Shown here: positions 46,393 through 55,651 of the stretch, in pieces
How positions within the stretch are numbered: the stretch's first letter is position 1
How the letters are laid out: each line of letters starts with the position of its first letter
NCBI GenBank assembly: GCA_018241225.1
Contig: JAFEEG010000012.1
Location: 62,001-126,000 of the forward strand
DNA: 64,000 nucleotides
Reading direction: 5' to 3'
DNA from: Pseudomonadota bacterium
GTDB lineage: Bacteria > Pseudomonadota > Gammaproteobacteria > Burkholderiales > Burkholderiaceae_C
The notes under the pieces: generated by a model
Told to the model about the DNA's origin: nothing
The model's database searches: none
The model's input: only the letters and a program-made list of their open reading frames with translations
Position numbers and translations under genes: made by a program

Positions 46393-47282
46393 ACCCGAAC
46401 TCGACCGCGCAACGCCTGCTGGCACAGCAGCAACTGGCCCAGACCCGGGCGGCTCGGTTTTCCAGCCGCAAGCGCGTCAACCAACTGGCCCTGACCCTGT
46501 CGCTGGCCGCCATGGCCTTCGGCGTGTTCTGGCTGATCTGGATCCTGTGGGAAACGCTGCGGCTGGGCCTGGGCGGCCTGGCCATTGCAACCTTCACGCA
46601 GATGACGCCGCCGCCCAATGAGGCAGGCGGCATCCTGAACGCGATCTTCGGCTCGCTGGTGATGGTGGCCATTGCCACCTTCGTGGGCACGCCCATCGGC
46701 GTGATGGCGGGCATCTACCTGGCCGAGTACAACCCCAAGGGCTGGCTCTCGCGGGTGACGCGCTTCGTCAACGACATCCTGCTGTCGGCGCCATCCATCG
46801 TGATCGGCCTGTTCGTCTATGCCGTCATCGTGGCGCGCTTCAAGAGCTTCTCGGGCATTGCCGGTGCGGTGGCGCTGGCGCTGATCGTGATTCCGGTGGT
46901 GATCCGCACCACCGAGAACATGCTGCAGCTCATTCCGCCCGGCCTGCGCGAAGCGGCCTACGCGCTGGGCACGCCCAAGTGGAAGGTCATCAGCAGCATC
47001 ACGCTGCGTGCGGCCCGTGCCGGCGTGGTGACCGGCGTGCTGCTGGCGGTGGCCCGCATCTCGGGCGAAACCGCGCCGCTGCTGTTCACGGCCCTGAACA
47101 ACCAGTTCTGGACGGCCGACGTGACGCAGCCGATGGCGAGCCTGCCGGTGACGATCTTCAAGTTCGCCATGAGCCCGTACGAGAACTGGCAGCAGCTGGC
47201 CTGGGCCGGCGTATTCCTGATCACCGTGGCTGTGCTGGCCCTCAACATCCTGGCGCGCGTGCTGACGCGCTCCAAACACTAA
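46389..47282 (+). CDS. pstA: Phosphate ABC transporter permease PstA
   Basis: 297 residues with six membrane spans. '[18 protein letters not shown]', '[31 protein letters not shown]' (EAA loop) and '[20 protein letters not shown]' are conserved in PstA. It pairs with PstC; a 4-bp start-stop overlap couples translation. 16 bp separate it from pstB. Confidence 0.95.
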   Translation: MNPNSTAQRLLAQQQLAQTRAARFSSRKRVNQLALTLSLAAMAFGVFWLIWILWETLRLGLGGLAIATFTQMTPPPNEAGGILNAIFGSLVMVAIATFVGTPIGVMAGIYLAEYNPKGWLSRVTRFVNDILLSAPSIVIGLFVYAVIVARFKSFSGIAGAVALALIVIPVVIRTTENMLQLIPPGLREAAYALGTPKWKVISSITLRAARAGVVTGVLLAVARISGETAPLLFTALNNQFWTADVTQPMASLPVTIFKFAMSPYENWQQLAWAGVFLITVAVLALNILARVLTRSKH

Positions 47283-47298
47283 AAAAGAGAGATAGATC

Positions 47299-48090
47299 AT
47301 GCCTGTCACCCAAGTGAATCAAGCGCAGTCGCCCGAGCGTGCCAAGATCTCGGTCAAGGACCTGAACTTCTACTACGGCAAGTTCCATGCGCTGAAGAAC
47401 ATCAACCTGGAGATTCCCGAGAACAAGGTCACGGCCTTCATCGGCCCCTCGGGTTGCGGCAAGTCGACGCTGCTGCGTACCTTCAACCGCATGTTCGAGC
47501 TCTACCCCGAGCAGCGCGCGGAAGGCACGATCGCGCTGGACGGCGAGAACCTGCTGACCTCCAAGCAGGACGTGGCCCTGATCCGCGCCAAGGTCGGCAT
47601 GGTGTTCCAGAAGCCCACGCCGTTCCCGATGTCGATCTACGACAACATCGCCTTCGGCGTGAAGCTGTTCGAGAACCTCTCGGCTTCCGAAATGGACGAC
47701 CGCGTGGAATGGGCACTGAAGAAGGCGGCCCTGTGGACCGAAGTGCGCGACAAGCTGCAGCAAAGCGGCTCGGGTCTTTCGGGCGGACAGCAGCAGCGCC
47801 TGTGCATTGCGCGCGGCATCGCCATCAAGCCCGAAGTGCTGCTGCTGGACGAGCCCTGCTCGGCGCTGGACCCGATCTCCACCGCGAAGATCGAAGAGCT
47901 GATCGCCGAGCTCAAGAGCGAATACACCGTGGTCATCGTGACCCACAACATGCAGCAGGCGGCACGCTGCAGCGACTACACCGCCTACATGTACCTGGGC
48001 GACCTGATCGAGTTCGGTGCCACCGAGCAGATGTTCTTCAAGCCCAAGCGCAAGGAGACCGAGGACTACATCACCGGTCGCTTCGGCTGA
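47299..48090 (+). CDS. pstB: Phosphate ABC transporter ATP-binding protein PstB
   Basis: 263 residues. Walker A '[17 protein letters not shown]', the PstB-specific '[22 protein letters not shown]', ABC signature '[16 protein letters not shown]', Walker B '[13 protein letters not shown]' and the H-loop '[13 protein letters not shown]' are all complete. It powers phosphate import and with PhoU/PhoR signals phosphate sufficiency. Confidence 0.97.
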   Translation: MPVTQVNQAQSPERAKISVKDLNFYYGKFHALKNINLEIPENKVTAFIGPSGCGKSTLLRTFNRMFELYPEQRAEGTIALDGENLLTSKQDVALIRAKVGMVFQKPTPFPMSIYDNIAFGVKLFENLSASEMDDRVEWALKKAALWTEVRDKLQQSGSGLSGGQQQRLCIARGIAIKPEVLLLDEPCSALDPISTAKIEELIAELKSEYTVVIVTHNMQQAARCSDYTAYMYLGDLIEFGATEQMFFKPKRKETEDYITGRFG

Positions 48091-48122
48091 CACAGGGAAA
48101 GAGGCAAGGCAAAGGACAAAAC

Positions 48123-48824
48123 ATGACTGAAAAGCACCTTTCAAGCCAGTTCGACAGCGAGCTCAACGGCGTGTCTTCGCGCGTGATGGAGCTCGGCGGC
48201 ATGGTCGAGTCGCAGATTCACCAGGCGATCTATTCGCTGGCGCAGTTCGACTCCGACGCGGCCGACCGCGTGATTGAGACCGAGAACCGGGTCAATGCCC
48301 TGGAAATCGAGATCGACCGCGAGCTGTCGTCCATCATCGCCCGGCGCCAGCCCACGGCGCGCGACCTGCGCCTGCTGATCGCCATCTCCAAGACCACCGC
48401 CAACCTCGAGCGCGTGGGCGACGAAGCCCACAAGATGGCGCGCATGGTCAAGTCGATCATCGAGAGCGGCTCGGCCCGTGCGCTGCCCTCTACCGAGCTG
48501 CGCGTGGCGGCCGACCTGGCCTCGGGCCTGCTGCGCAAGGCGCTGGACGCCTTTGCCCGGCTGGACGTGGCCGCGGCGGTGTCGATCCTCAAGGACGACG
48601 ACCTGATCGATGCCGAGTTCGACGGCTTCGTGCGCAAGCTGGTCACCTACATGATGGAAGATCCGCGCACCATCTCGGCCAGCCTGGACCTGCTGTTCCT
48701 GGCCAAGGCCATCGAGCGCATCGGCGACCACGCCAAGAACATCGCCGAATTCATCATCTATATCGTCAAGGGCGCCGACGTGCGGCACACTTCCATCACG
48801 GAAGTGGAATCAGCAGTGCAATGA
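48123..48824 (+). CDS. phoU: Phosphate signalling protein PhoU
   Basis: 233 residues forming two three-helix bundles, each with the E/DxxxD metal-binding repeat ('LERVGDEAHKMARM' and 'IERIGDHAKNIAEFIIYIVKG'). It restrains Pst transport and PhoR kinase activity when phosphate is sufficient. Start at 48123, 32 bp after pstB. A 76-bp GC-rich repeat follows before phoB. Confidence 0.95.
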   Translation: MTEKHLSSQFDSELNGVSSRVMELGGMVESQIHQAIYSLAQFDSDAADRVIETENRVNALEIEIDRELSSIIARRQPTARDLRLLIAISKTTANLERVGDEAHKMARMVKSIIESGSARALPSTELRVAADLASGLLRKALDAFARLDVAAAVSILKDDDLIDAEFDGFVRKLVTYMMEDPRTISASLDLLFLAKAIERIGDHAKNIAEFIIYIVKGADVRHTSITEVESAVQ

Positions 48825-48829
48825 AACAT

Positions 48830-48899
48830 ACCCCCATGCTCCGCCGCTTCGCGGGTCGCTGCCCCCCGAGGGGGTTCTTTCATCTTGGGGCGGCCCGGC
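48830..48899 (+). repeat. GC-rich intergenic repeat with hairpin between phoU and phoB
   Basis: The spacer contains CCGCCGCTTCGCGGGTCGCT and a CCCCC-CGA-GGGGG hairpin (48862-48874) followed by TTCTTT, then GGGGCGGCCCGG. From general knowledge, intergenic elements of this wording are abundant in Comamonadaceae genomes; no second copy is in this window. The hairpin plus T-rich run could weaken read-through from pst-phoU into phoBR. It also forms the whole region before phoB's start, which lacks a clear Shine-Dalgarno. Confidence 0.6.
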
Positions 48900-48900
48900 A

Positions 48901-49593
48901 ATGAAGAAGCCAAGAGTCCTGATCGTCGAAGACGAGTCCTCGATCGCCGAGCTGATCGCGGTCAACCTGCGTCATAACGGCTTCGACCCCATCTGGGCCG
49001 AGGACGGCGATGCCGCCCAGCGCGAGATCGACACCCTGGTGCCCGACCTGATCCTGCTGGACTGGATGCTGCCCGGCCAGAGCGGCCTGGTGCTGGCCCG
49101 CCAATGGCGAAAAGAGGCGCGTACCAAGGCCATCCCGATCCTGATGCTCACGGCGCGCGGCGATGAGCCGGACAAGATCGCCGGGCTGGACGCCGGGGCC
49201 GACGACTACATCACCAAGCCGTTCTCCACGCAGGAAATGCTGGCGCGCATCCGCGCCGTGCTGCGTCGCCGGGCGCCCGAGACCACCACCGAGCGGGTGG
49301 AAATCGGCGAGTTGGCGCTCGACGCCGCCACGCACCGGGTCACATGGCAGGGCACGCCCCTGAAGGTGGGCCCCACTGAATTCAAGCTGCTGGCGCACCT
49401 GATGCGCCATGCCGAGCGAGTTCACAGCCGTGCGCAACTGCTCGACAAGGTGTGGGGCGACCATGTCTATATCGAGGAGCGCACGGTCGACGTGCACGTC
49501 AAGCGCCTGCGCGAATCGCTGGGATCCGCCTCGGCAATGATCGAGACGGTGCGCGGTGCCGGCTACCGCCTCACCGCGCAAGCCACCGTCTGA
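48901..49593 (+). CDS. phoB: Phosphate regulon response regulator PhoB
   Basis: 230 residues. Receiver domain with acidic pocket (E10, D11), phosphoacceptor D54 ('LILLDWMLPGQSG') and 'ITKPFS' lysine; OmpR-type winged helix ('PTEFKLLAHLMRHAERVHSRAQLLDKVWG', 'ERTVDVHVKRLRESL'). 'LDWMLPG' is characteristic of PhoB. It would bind the Pho boxes upstream of pstS, ppx and possibly ppk1 and olsB. phoR follows by 76 bp. Confidence 0.96.
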   Translation: MKKPRVLIVEDESSIAELIAVNLRHNGFDPIWAEDGDAAQREIDTLVPDLILLDWMLPGQSGLVLARQWRKEARTKAIPILMLTARGDEPDKIAGLDAGADDYITKPFSTQEMLARIRAVLRRRAPETTTERVEIGELALDAATHRVTWQGTPLKVGPTEFKLLAHLMRHAERVHSRAQLLDKVWGDHVYIEERTVDVHVKRLRESLGSASAMIETVRGAGYRLTAQATV

Positions 49594-49669
49594 GGGGCCC
49601 GCTGCCTTTCTTTTCCGTCGCACCCGCTGCGCGCGTGCGGACCGCTGACTGCCGCTGATAATTCCTGCA

Positions 49670-51001
49670 ATGCCTTTTCGCGTTGCCGCCTTCCTTGCTT
49701 TCTCCCTGGCTGGCGCCGTGCTGGCCTATGCCACGTTCGGCCGCGTCTGGGCGGGTGCCTGGGCGGGTGCGGCCATCTGGCTGGTGCTCGACGCCGTGCG
49801 GGCCAAGCGCCTGCTGGACGTGATGCGGCATGACGTGGCGGCGCTGCCCACGCGTGGCCATGGTGTGTGGGGCGAGTTGGCCGAGCGCATCCGCAAGGTG
49901 CTGCGAGAGCGCGACAAGCAGATCCGCCAGTCGGACGACCGGCTGCAGGAGTTCCTGGCGGCCATCCAGGCCTCGCCCAACGGCGTGGTGCTGATCGACG
50001 AGCAGGGACGCATTGAGTGGTGCAACCAGACGGCCGCCGGCCAGTTCGGAATCGACGCCAAGCGCGACCTGCAGCAGCACCTGGCCAACCTGGTGCGCGA
50101 CCCGGCCTTCGTTGCCTACCTGGCCTCGTGGAACTACAGCCGCGACGTGGTCATCGACGCGCCTTCGCAGCCGGCCGGACACCGCGGGCACCCGGTTCGC
50201 CTGTCCATGCAGGTGCATCCCTATGCCGGCAACCGGCGCATGCTGCTCACGCGCGACATCACCGCCCTGGAGCAGGCCGAGACCATGCGTCGCGACTTCG
50301 TGGCCAACGTCTCGCACGAGATCCGCACTCCGCTGACGGTGTTGGCGGGCTTCGTGGAGACGCTGCAGAGCCTGCCGCTGGACGCAGATGAACGAGCCCG
50401 CTACCTGCGTCTGATGGCCCAGCAGTCGCATCGGATGGAGACGCTGGTCAACGACCTGCTGACCCTGTCGCGCCTCGAGGGCAATGCCGCGCCGCCCAAC
50501 AGCCACTGGACGCCTGTTCGGGCCTTGCTGGCGCATTGCGAGGAAGAAGCGCGCGCCTTGTCCAAGCAGATCTCGTCGCAAGGCCACAAGTTCTCGTTCT
50601 CGCAAGAGGCAGACTCGGAGATCTCCGGTGCACCGGTGGAGCTTCAAAGCGCCATGTCCAACCTGCTGAGCAATGCCATCCGCTACACGCCCGGTGGCGG
50701 CGAGATCGCGGTGTCGTGGCGCCTCCTGCCCGACGGCCGCGGCGAATACGCAGTGCGAGACACCGGGCCCGGCGTTGCCGCCGAACACATTCCGCGCCTG
50801 ACCGAGCGCTTCTACCGGGTCGACCGCAGCCGTTCGCGTGAAACCGGCGGCACTGGCCTGGGGTTGGCCATCGTCAAGCACATTGCCCAGCGCCACGGCG
50901 GCGAACTGCGCATCGAGAGCACCGTGGGCAAGGGCTCGCGGTTTGCCCTGGTGCTGCCGGTGGCGCGAGTGCGCCAGGCGGCCGTCAAGGCGCGGGCCTG
51001 A
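49670..51001 (+). CDS. phoR: Phosphate regulon sensor histidine kinase PhoR
   Basis: 443 residues. One or two N-terminal hydrophobic segments (~5-40) anchor it, then a PAS domain (~92-195, 'LAAIQASPNGVVLIDEQGRIEWCN'), HisKA with H216 ('FVANVSHEIRTPLTVLAGF') and HATPase ('LSNLLSNAIRYTPGGGEIAV', '[18 protein letters not shown]'). It lacks a periplasmic sensor, as usual; signal comes via PstB/PhoU. Its 3' end overlaps the convergent MATE gene by 17 bp. Confidence 0.95.
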   Translation: MPFRVAAFLAFSLAGAVLAYATFGRVWAGAWAGAAIWLVLDAVRAKRLLDVMRHDVAALPTRGHGVWGELAERIRKVLRERDKQIRQSDDRLQEFLAAIQASPNGVVLIDEQGRIEWCNQTAAGQFGIDAKRDLQQHLANLVRDPAFVAYLASWNYSRDVVIDAPSQPAGHRGHPVRLSMQVHPYAGNRRMLLTRDITALEQAETMRRDFVANVSHEIRTPLTVLAGFVETLQSLPLDADERARYLRLMAQQSHRMETLVNDLLTLSRLEGNAAPPNSHWTPVRALLAHCEEEARALSKQISSQGHKFSFSQEADSEISGAPVELQSAMSNLLSNAIRYTPGGGEIAVSWRLLPDGRGEYAVRDTGPGVAAEHIPRLTERFYRVDRSRSRETGGTGLGLAIVKHIAQRHGGELRIESTVGKGSRFALVLPVARVRQAAVKARA

Positions 51002-52370
51002 GCCAGGCTTGCTGCCCGGCGCGGCGCAGCGTTCGCCACAGCAGGGCGGAAAAGAGCAGCGCAGTCACCAGCAAGGCCAGGGCCGACATCAGCCAGAAGG
51101 CCAGGGGCGAGTGCATGGGTGGCCATGGCCCCAGGCCGTGATAGGCCAGCGCGTAGCTGCCACCCAGGCCGACGCCCCACAGCAGCGTGCAATAGATGAC
51201 CAGCGGCGCCACGGTGATCCGGTAGCAGCGCAGCACGAATACGCACAAGGTCTGGATCGCATCGGCCAGGTGATAGAGCGCCGTGGCCAGCAGGAGCACC
51301 GACGCAACCGCAATGACTTGCGGGTTGTCGGAATAGATGCCGCCCAGTTGGCGGCGCAGGAGCAACATGCAGGCGGCCAGCACCAGGGCGCAGCCCACGG
51401 CCAGCAGCAGGCCCGTGCGACACGCCTGCCGGGCGCGGGCGGCATCTTGTGCGCCCAGCCACCAACTCACGCGGGCGCTGGTGGCAATGGCCAACGACAG
51501 CGGCACCATGTAGGCCAGCGCGGTGAGGTTGGATGCGATCTGGTGCGCAGCCGACGCGGCCGTGCCCAGCCGGGCGATGAACAGCGCCATCAGGGTGAAG
51601 GACGTGACCTCGACCAGCACCGCCAGACCCGCAGGAATGCCCAGCCGCGCGAACTGGCGGATCTGCCGCCAGTCGGGCGCCTCCATGCGCTGCCAGATTC
51701 GGCAGGCCCTGTAGGTTCGTTCATTGCGCAGCAGCCACACGGCGCTGCCCAGCAGCAGCCAGTTCACCGCCAGCGTGGCCCAGCCGCAGCCCACCAGTCC
51801 CATGGCAGGCAGGCCCGCACCGCCAAAGGTGAACCAGATGGAGAGGGGCAGCTTGATGAACAGTGCGGCGATCTGCAGCACGGTCACAACCTTGGGCAGC
51901 CCCAGGCTCTGGCTCAGGGTGCTGAACAGCCGAAAGAGCAGGGCCGGCGCCAGCGCGAAGGCCAGCACGCCCAGGTAGCGCTCGACTTCCTCGCGCATGG
52001 CGTTCGGCACTTCGGTCCAGCGCAGGAGCGAATCGGGGTTCAGCAGGATCGCCATGCCAATGACGATGGTGGCAGCGCAAAGGTAGAGCGACTGGCGTAC
52101 CGATTGCCCCACTTCGTGCTCGCGGCGGGCGCCGTGCAATTCCGCCCACACCGGCAGCAGTGCCTGCAGCACGCCCATGAGCGAGACGAAAACGCTGATG
52201 AAGATGGCCGAGGCCACCGACAGCGCCGCCAGCGCGCCTTCGGCAAACCGGCCTGCAACGATGGTGTCGGTAACGCTGAAGGCCATGACCGCAAGCTGGC
52301 CCACCAGCACCGTGCCGGCGTGCTGCGCGATGGGCCGCAGGTCGCTGCCGATGCGCGGCCGGCCCCTCAC
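50985..52370 (-). CDS. MATE family efflux transporter
   Basis: 461 residues, 12 predicted membrane spans. 'QHAGTVLVGQLAVMAFSVTDTIVAGRFAEGALAALSVASAIF' region and the second-half repeat 'FARLGIPAGLAVLVEVTSFTLMALFIARLGTAASAAHQIASNLTAL' are standard MATE signatures. The start is a GTG at 52370, sharing GTGA with the stop of the upstream membrane-protein gene; no ATG fits. Likely exports drugs or cationic metabolites in exchange for Na+ or H+. Confidence 0.88.
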   Translation of the reverse strand: MRGRPRIGSDLRPIAQHAGTVLVGQLAVMAFSVTDTIVAGRFAEGALAALSVASAIFISVFVSLMGVLQALLPVWAELHGARREHEVGQSVRQSLYLCAATIVIGMAILLNPDSLLRWTEVPNAMREEVERYLGVLAFALAPALLFRLFSTLSQSLGLPKVVTVLQIAALFIKLPLSIWFTFGGAGLPAMGLVGCGWATLAVNWLLLGSAVWLLRNERTYRACRIWQRMEAPDWRQIRQFARLGIPAGLAVLVEVTSFTLMALFIARLGTAASAAHQIASNLTALAYMVPLSLAIATSARVSWWLGAQDAARARQACRTGLLLAVGCALVLAACMLLLRRQLGGIYSDNPQVIAVASVLLLATALYHLADAIQTLCVFVLRCYRITVAPLVIYCTLLWGVGLGGSYALAYHGLGPWPPMHSPLAFWLMSALALLVTALLFSALLWRTLRRAGQQAWLRPAP

Positions 52371-54121
52371 GGCGTCAGGCGCTGGTAGAGCAGCAGGTCG
52401 TCGGTATTGGCGGTAGGGCGGCGCAGGGTGCGGATCAGGCGCCACTGGTGCAGGTCGATGATGTCGTGCAGGCCGCCGATGGCTTCGGGGTTCACCAGCA
52501 GCCAGCGGCACCTGGACTCCGGCGTGAGCGCCTGCAGCTTGAACTGGCCGTGGTAGCGCAGCGCCGCGATGTGCGCGCGCTCGAGTTCGAGCTCGGCGAC
52601 GCATTCCGGCTGCTCGCCGATCAGGGCCTTCACCGCCTCGACCTGCGGCATGTAGCTGCGGGCGTAGTCCAGGGGCGGCAGCCACAGCGTCATGACCAGC
52701 GTCCAGCACAGGGCGGCTCCGCCGGCCGGCAGCACCAGCGTCTTCCATAGGGCTGCGCGATGGCGTCCGGTGCGCCAGCGGACCAGCCAGGCCCAGGCGA
52801 CGGTGGCGGCCACCGCAAAGAGCAGCGCGATGGTGGAGTACTGCGGCACGAAACCAGGCGCCAGGCGCATCACGTTGGCAAGCGGCTTGGCCGGGACGCC
52901 CGTCTGCATCGACACGTAGTAGACCCAGATGATCAGCGCCGAGCCGCTGAAGAACAGCAGGGTGAACCAGTCGATGAGCGCCGACGCGCTGCGCCGGAAG
53001 GTCGGCAGTGCGAAGGCCGACAGGGTGGCCATGGCCGGCAGGGCCAGCAGCAGGGAGCGTTGAGCAAAGTCGGTAACGAAGGTGGCCACCATCGGAACCA
53101 GCATGAACCACAGCGGCACCGCGACATGGCGCGTGCGCAGCTGGCGGCGCCAGCGCCACAGTGCCCACAGCACCAGCAGCCATGCCGGCCAGGTAAACCA
53201 GATGACCAGACGCACCAGGCTGCCCAGTTCGCCGCCCAAGGTTTGCCCGACGCGATCACCGGGCAGTTCAATGCGCCACTGCACCAGGTCGAGTCCGAAG
53301 GCCAGGGCTGCTGCCAGCAGGGTGCCGCCGGCGATCACGGCCAGCGAGACCCCGCCGTAGCCGTGCGAGTCGCCGTCCTCGTCGTGGGTGTCTTCCTTCC
53401 TGGCCTTGGCGCTGCGACCGAGCCATTCGTACGCGGCAAACAGCGCACAGCCGCTGCCGAGGATCATGGCCACGCTGGGGCCGCCGCTCAGCGCCATGCC
53501 CACCACGCCCAGCACCATGGCGACCGCGCCGGTGCGCAGGCGATACGGGAGCGCAGCCATGCCATAGAACATGCTCGCCACGAAGAAGAGCTGGGTGAGT
53601 GCTGGTGTGGTTTCGTGCCCCAGTTGAGCCAGGCCCAGGCAGGCGATCAGCGCCATCAGGCCGCCGTCTGCAATGGCGCGGGCGTAGTCCTTGGGGTGGG
53701 CCTCGCCGCCAAAGGCAAAGGCCACCGGCTGGGCCCGGGGCGTGCGCGCCAGGTAATAGACCGCATACCAGGTGGCCGTGAAGGCTCCCCAGAGAAACAG
53801 CGCGAAGACGATGCGCACCGCCAGGTCCGCATTGACCCAGGGGGGAGCCAGCTGGATGGCCCAGGCGCCGGCCCAGTAGGGAACCAGGGCCAGCGTTTCC
53901 GGCCGCATGCCCATGAGCAGCGGATCGAACCAGCGCGCGAAGCCGTCTTGCGTCTGGGCCAGCTCCAGCATGTAGCCAAAGGAGGAGATGTCCTCGCTCT
54001 TCCATGGCCCGCGCCCGAGCAAGCCGGGCATGAGGTAGGCCGCGCACAGCAGGATCAGCGCGAGCCGCGGCAAGCGGCGCACGGCGCTCTGGGCAACGAT
54101 GGCTGGGGTGGGGTGGTTCAA
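52367..54121 (-). CDS. Multi-span membrane protein, possible GT-C glycosyltransferase
   Basis: About 584 residues with 12 or more hydrophobic segments. After the first span comes 'GLLGRGPWKSEDISSFGYMLELAQ'; acidic residues in the first extracytoplasmic loop of this kind are typical of GT-C (ArnT/PMT-like) lipid-linked sugar transferases. A large soluble C-terminal part ('CVAELELERAHIAALRYHGQF') follows the last span. The start is a TTG at 54121 (LNHPTPAIV) or a GTG at 54082; the open frame further upstream overlaps the rpmE terminator. Donor and acceptor unknown. Translationally coupled (GTGA) to the MATE exporter, so export of a linked product is conceivable. Confidence 0.7.
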   Translation of the reverse strand: MNHPTPAIVAQSAVRRLPRLALILLCAAYLMPGLLGRGPWKSEDISSFGYMLELAQTQDGFARWFDPLLMGMRPETLALVPYWAGAWAIQLAPPWVNADLAVRIVFALFLWGAFTATWYAVYYLARTPRAQPVAFAFGGEAHPKDYARAIADGGLMALIACLGLAQLGHETTPALTQLFFVASMFYGMAALPYRLRTGAVAMVLGVVGMALSGGPSVAMILGSGCALFAAYEWLGRSAKARKEDTHDEDGDSHGYGGVSLAVIAGGTLLAAALAFGLDLVQWRIELPGDRVGQTLGGELGSLVRLVIWFTWPAWLLVLWALWRWRRQLRTRHVAVPLWFMLVPMVATFVTDFAQRSLLLALPAMATLSAFALPTFRRSASALIDWFTLLFFSGSALIIWVYYVSMQTGVPAKPLANVMRLAPGFVPQYSTIALLFAVAATVAWAWLVRWRTGRHRAALWKTLVLPAGGAALCWTLVMTLWLPPLDYARSYMPQVEAVKALIGEQPECVAELELERAHIAALRYHGQFKLQALTPESRCRWLLVNPEAIGGLHDIIDLHQWRLIRTLRRPTANTDDLLLYQRLTP

Positions 54122-54170
54122 CGCGGTATTGTGGTCTTGTGTGGCGCCGGACTGGACCGATCGGGGAAAC

Positions 54171-54201
54171 AAAAAGGGCAGCGCGGTAAACCGGGCTGCC
54201 C
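54171..54201 (-). terminator. Rho-independent terminator of rpmE2
   Basis: GGGCAGC (54176-54182) and GCTGCCC (54195-54201) with an inner CGGT/ACCG extension; AAAAA at 54171-54175 becomes TTTTT on the minus strand. Strong canonical structure 20 nt after the rpmE2 stop. Confidence 0.9.
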
Positions 54202-54221
54202 TCGTGCGAGAAGCGAGTGCC

Positions 54222-54479
54222 TTACTTGGCGGCAGTCTTGCCGAAGCGGTTGCGGAACCGCTCGACGCGGCCACCCATGTTGTCCACCGACTTTTGCGTG
54301 CCGGTGTAGAAGGGGTGCGATTCGCTGGAGGTGTCCAGCTTGAACAGGGGCAGTTCGCGGCCGTCGTCGGTCTTGCCCATTTCCTTGGTGTTCACGCAGG
54401 AACGGGTCACGAACTTGAAGCCGTTCGACAGGTCGACGAACAGAACTTCACGGTAATTGGGGTGGATGCCTTCTTTCAT
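54222..54479 (-). CDS. rpmE2: 50S ribosomal protein L31 type B
   Basis: 85 residues, 'MKEGIHPNYREVLFVDLSN' to 'VERFRNRFGKTAAK'. It lacks the CxxC zinc ligands of type A L31 ('SCVNTKEM' has a single Cys), so it is the zinc-independent type B form that can replace L31 under zinc limitation. Start at 54479 after AAGGAAAG. No Zur box was recognised in the upstream spacer. Confidence 0.95.
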   Translation of the reverse strand: MKEGIHPNYREVLFVDLSNGFKFVTRSCVNTKEMGKTDDGRELPLFKLDTSSESHPFYTGTQKSVDNMGGRVERFRNRFGKTAAK

Positions 54480-54592
54480 GGTCTTTCCTTGAGGTCAAAT
54501 GCGAGAGCCACGGCACGCAAGGAAGGCGGCTGCACTTTTCGCTGTTAGCCTTCCATTATCGCATATTGAGCGCTTCCCGGAAAGATTTCATC

Positions 54593-55651
54593 ATGTCCCA
54601 GCCAGTTCGCACCGGCCTTGTCGGCTACGGCTTTGCCGGCCAGACCTTTCACGCCCCCGTGCTGTCGGCCGTGCCTGGCCTGCAGTTGGCCGCCGTTGCC
54701 AGCAGCCAGCCCGAAAAGGTCCAGGCCGATTGGCCCGAAGCCGCCGTCTATCCCGACGTCCACGCCATGCTCGCGGCCCAGCCGGCCATCGAACTGGTGG
54801 TGGTGGCCACGCCCAATGAGGCCCATTTTCCGGTGGCCAAGGCGGCCCTGGAGGCCGGGCGCCATGTGGTGGTCGACAAGCCGTTCGTCCTGGATGCCGG
54901 CCAGGCCCGGGAATTGGCCGATCTGGCGCGCGCCCGAGGAAAGATCGTTTCTGTTTATCAAAATAGGCGATTTGATTCGGATTTTCTAACCCTCAAGCAG
55001 GTGCTCGCCGAAGGCCAGGTGGGCCGGCCGGTCTTCTTCGAATCCCATTTCGACCGCTATCGGCCGGACGTGCGGGTGCGATGGCGCGAGCAGAAGGTAC
55101 CCGGTGCCGGCCTGTGGGTGGATCTTGGATCGCACCTGATGGACCAGGCCGTGCAGCTCTTCGGCAAGCCCGACAGCGTGCAACTCGACACTGCGGCGCT
55201 GCGCGAGGGGGCCGTGGTCGAAGACTATTTCCATGCCGTACTGCGTTGGGACAAAGGGCCGCACGCGCCCATGCGGGCGGTTCTGCATGCCACCACGCTG
55301 GCTGCCGACCCGGCGCCGCGCTACGTTCTGCACGGCACCCGCGGGAGCTACGTGAAGTACGGCGTCGACCCGCAGGAAGACGCGCTGCGCACCGGTGCCA
55401 AGCCCGGCGGCCAGGGCTGGGGCGCAGATACGGACGACGGCTTGCTCACCCTCATCGGCGACACCGGCCAGCCCGATCCCAGCAGCGTGCCCACGCTGGC
55501 TGGCGACTACACGCGCTACTACGCTGCCATCCGCGACGCCATTTCCGGCAAGGGCACCGCGCCGGTGACGCCCGAGGAGGCGGTGCAACTGATGGAGCTG
55601 CTCGACCTGGGTGCCCAGAGTGCCGAGCAAGGCCGCGCGTTGCCCACCTGA
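54593..55651 (+). CDS. Gfo/Idh/MocA family oxidoreductase
   Basis: 352 residues. N-terminal Rossmann domain ('TGLVGYGFAGQTFHAPVLSAV'), the catalytic-lysine motif 'HVVVDKPFVLDAGQAREL' (EKP-type, here DKP) and C-terminal alpha/beta domain with 'GLWVDLGSHLMDQAVQLFG'. It resembles the YdgJ/YhhX subgroup acting on sugars or inositol-like substrates with NAD(P). A 54-bp AT-rich, rare-codon patch (54938-54991) encodes the conserved 'VYQNRRFDSDFLTLK'. The start at 54593 (MSQPVRTG) matches homologues. Confidence 0.9.
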   Translation: MSQPVRTGLVGYGFAGQTFHAPVLSAVPGLQLAAVASSQPEKVQADWPEAAVYPDVHAMLAAQPAIELVVVATPNEAHFPVAKAALEAGRHVVVDKPFVLDAGQARELADLARARGKIVSVYQNRRFDSDFLTLKQVLAEGQVGRPVFFESHFDRYRPDVRVRWREQKVPGAGLWVDLGSHLMDQAVQLFGKPDSVQLDTAALREGAVVEDYFHAVLRWDKGPHAPMRAVLHATTLAADPAPRYVLHGTRGSYVKYGVDPQEDALRTGAKPGGQGWGADTDDGLLTLIGDTGQPDPSSVPTLAGDYTRYYAAIRDAISGKGTAPVTPEEAVQLMELLDLGAQSAEQGRALPT

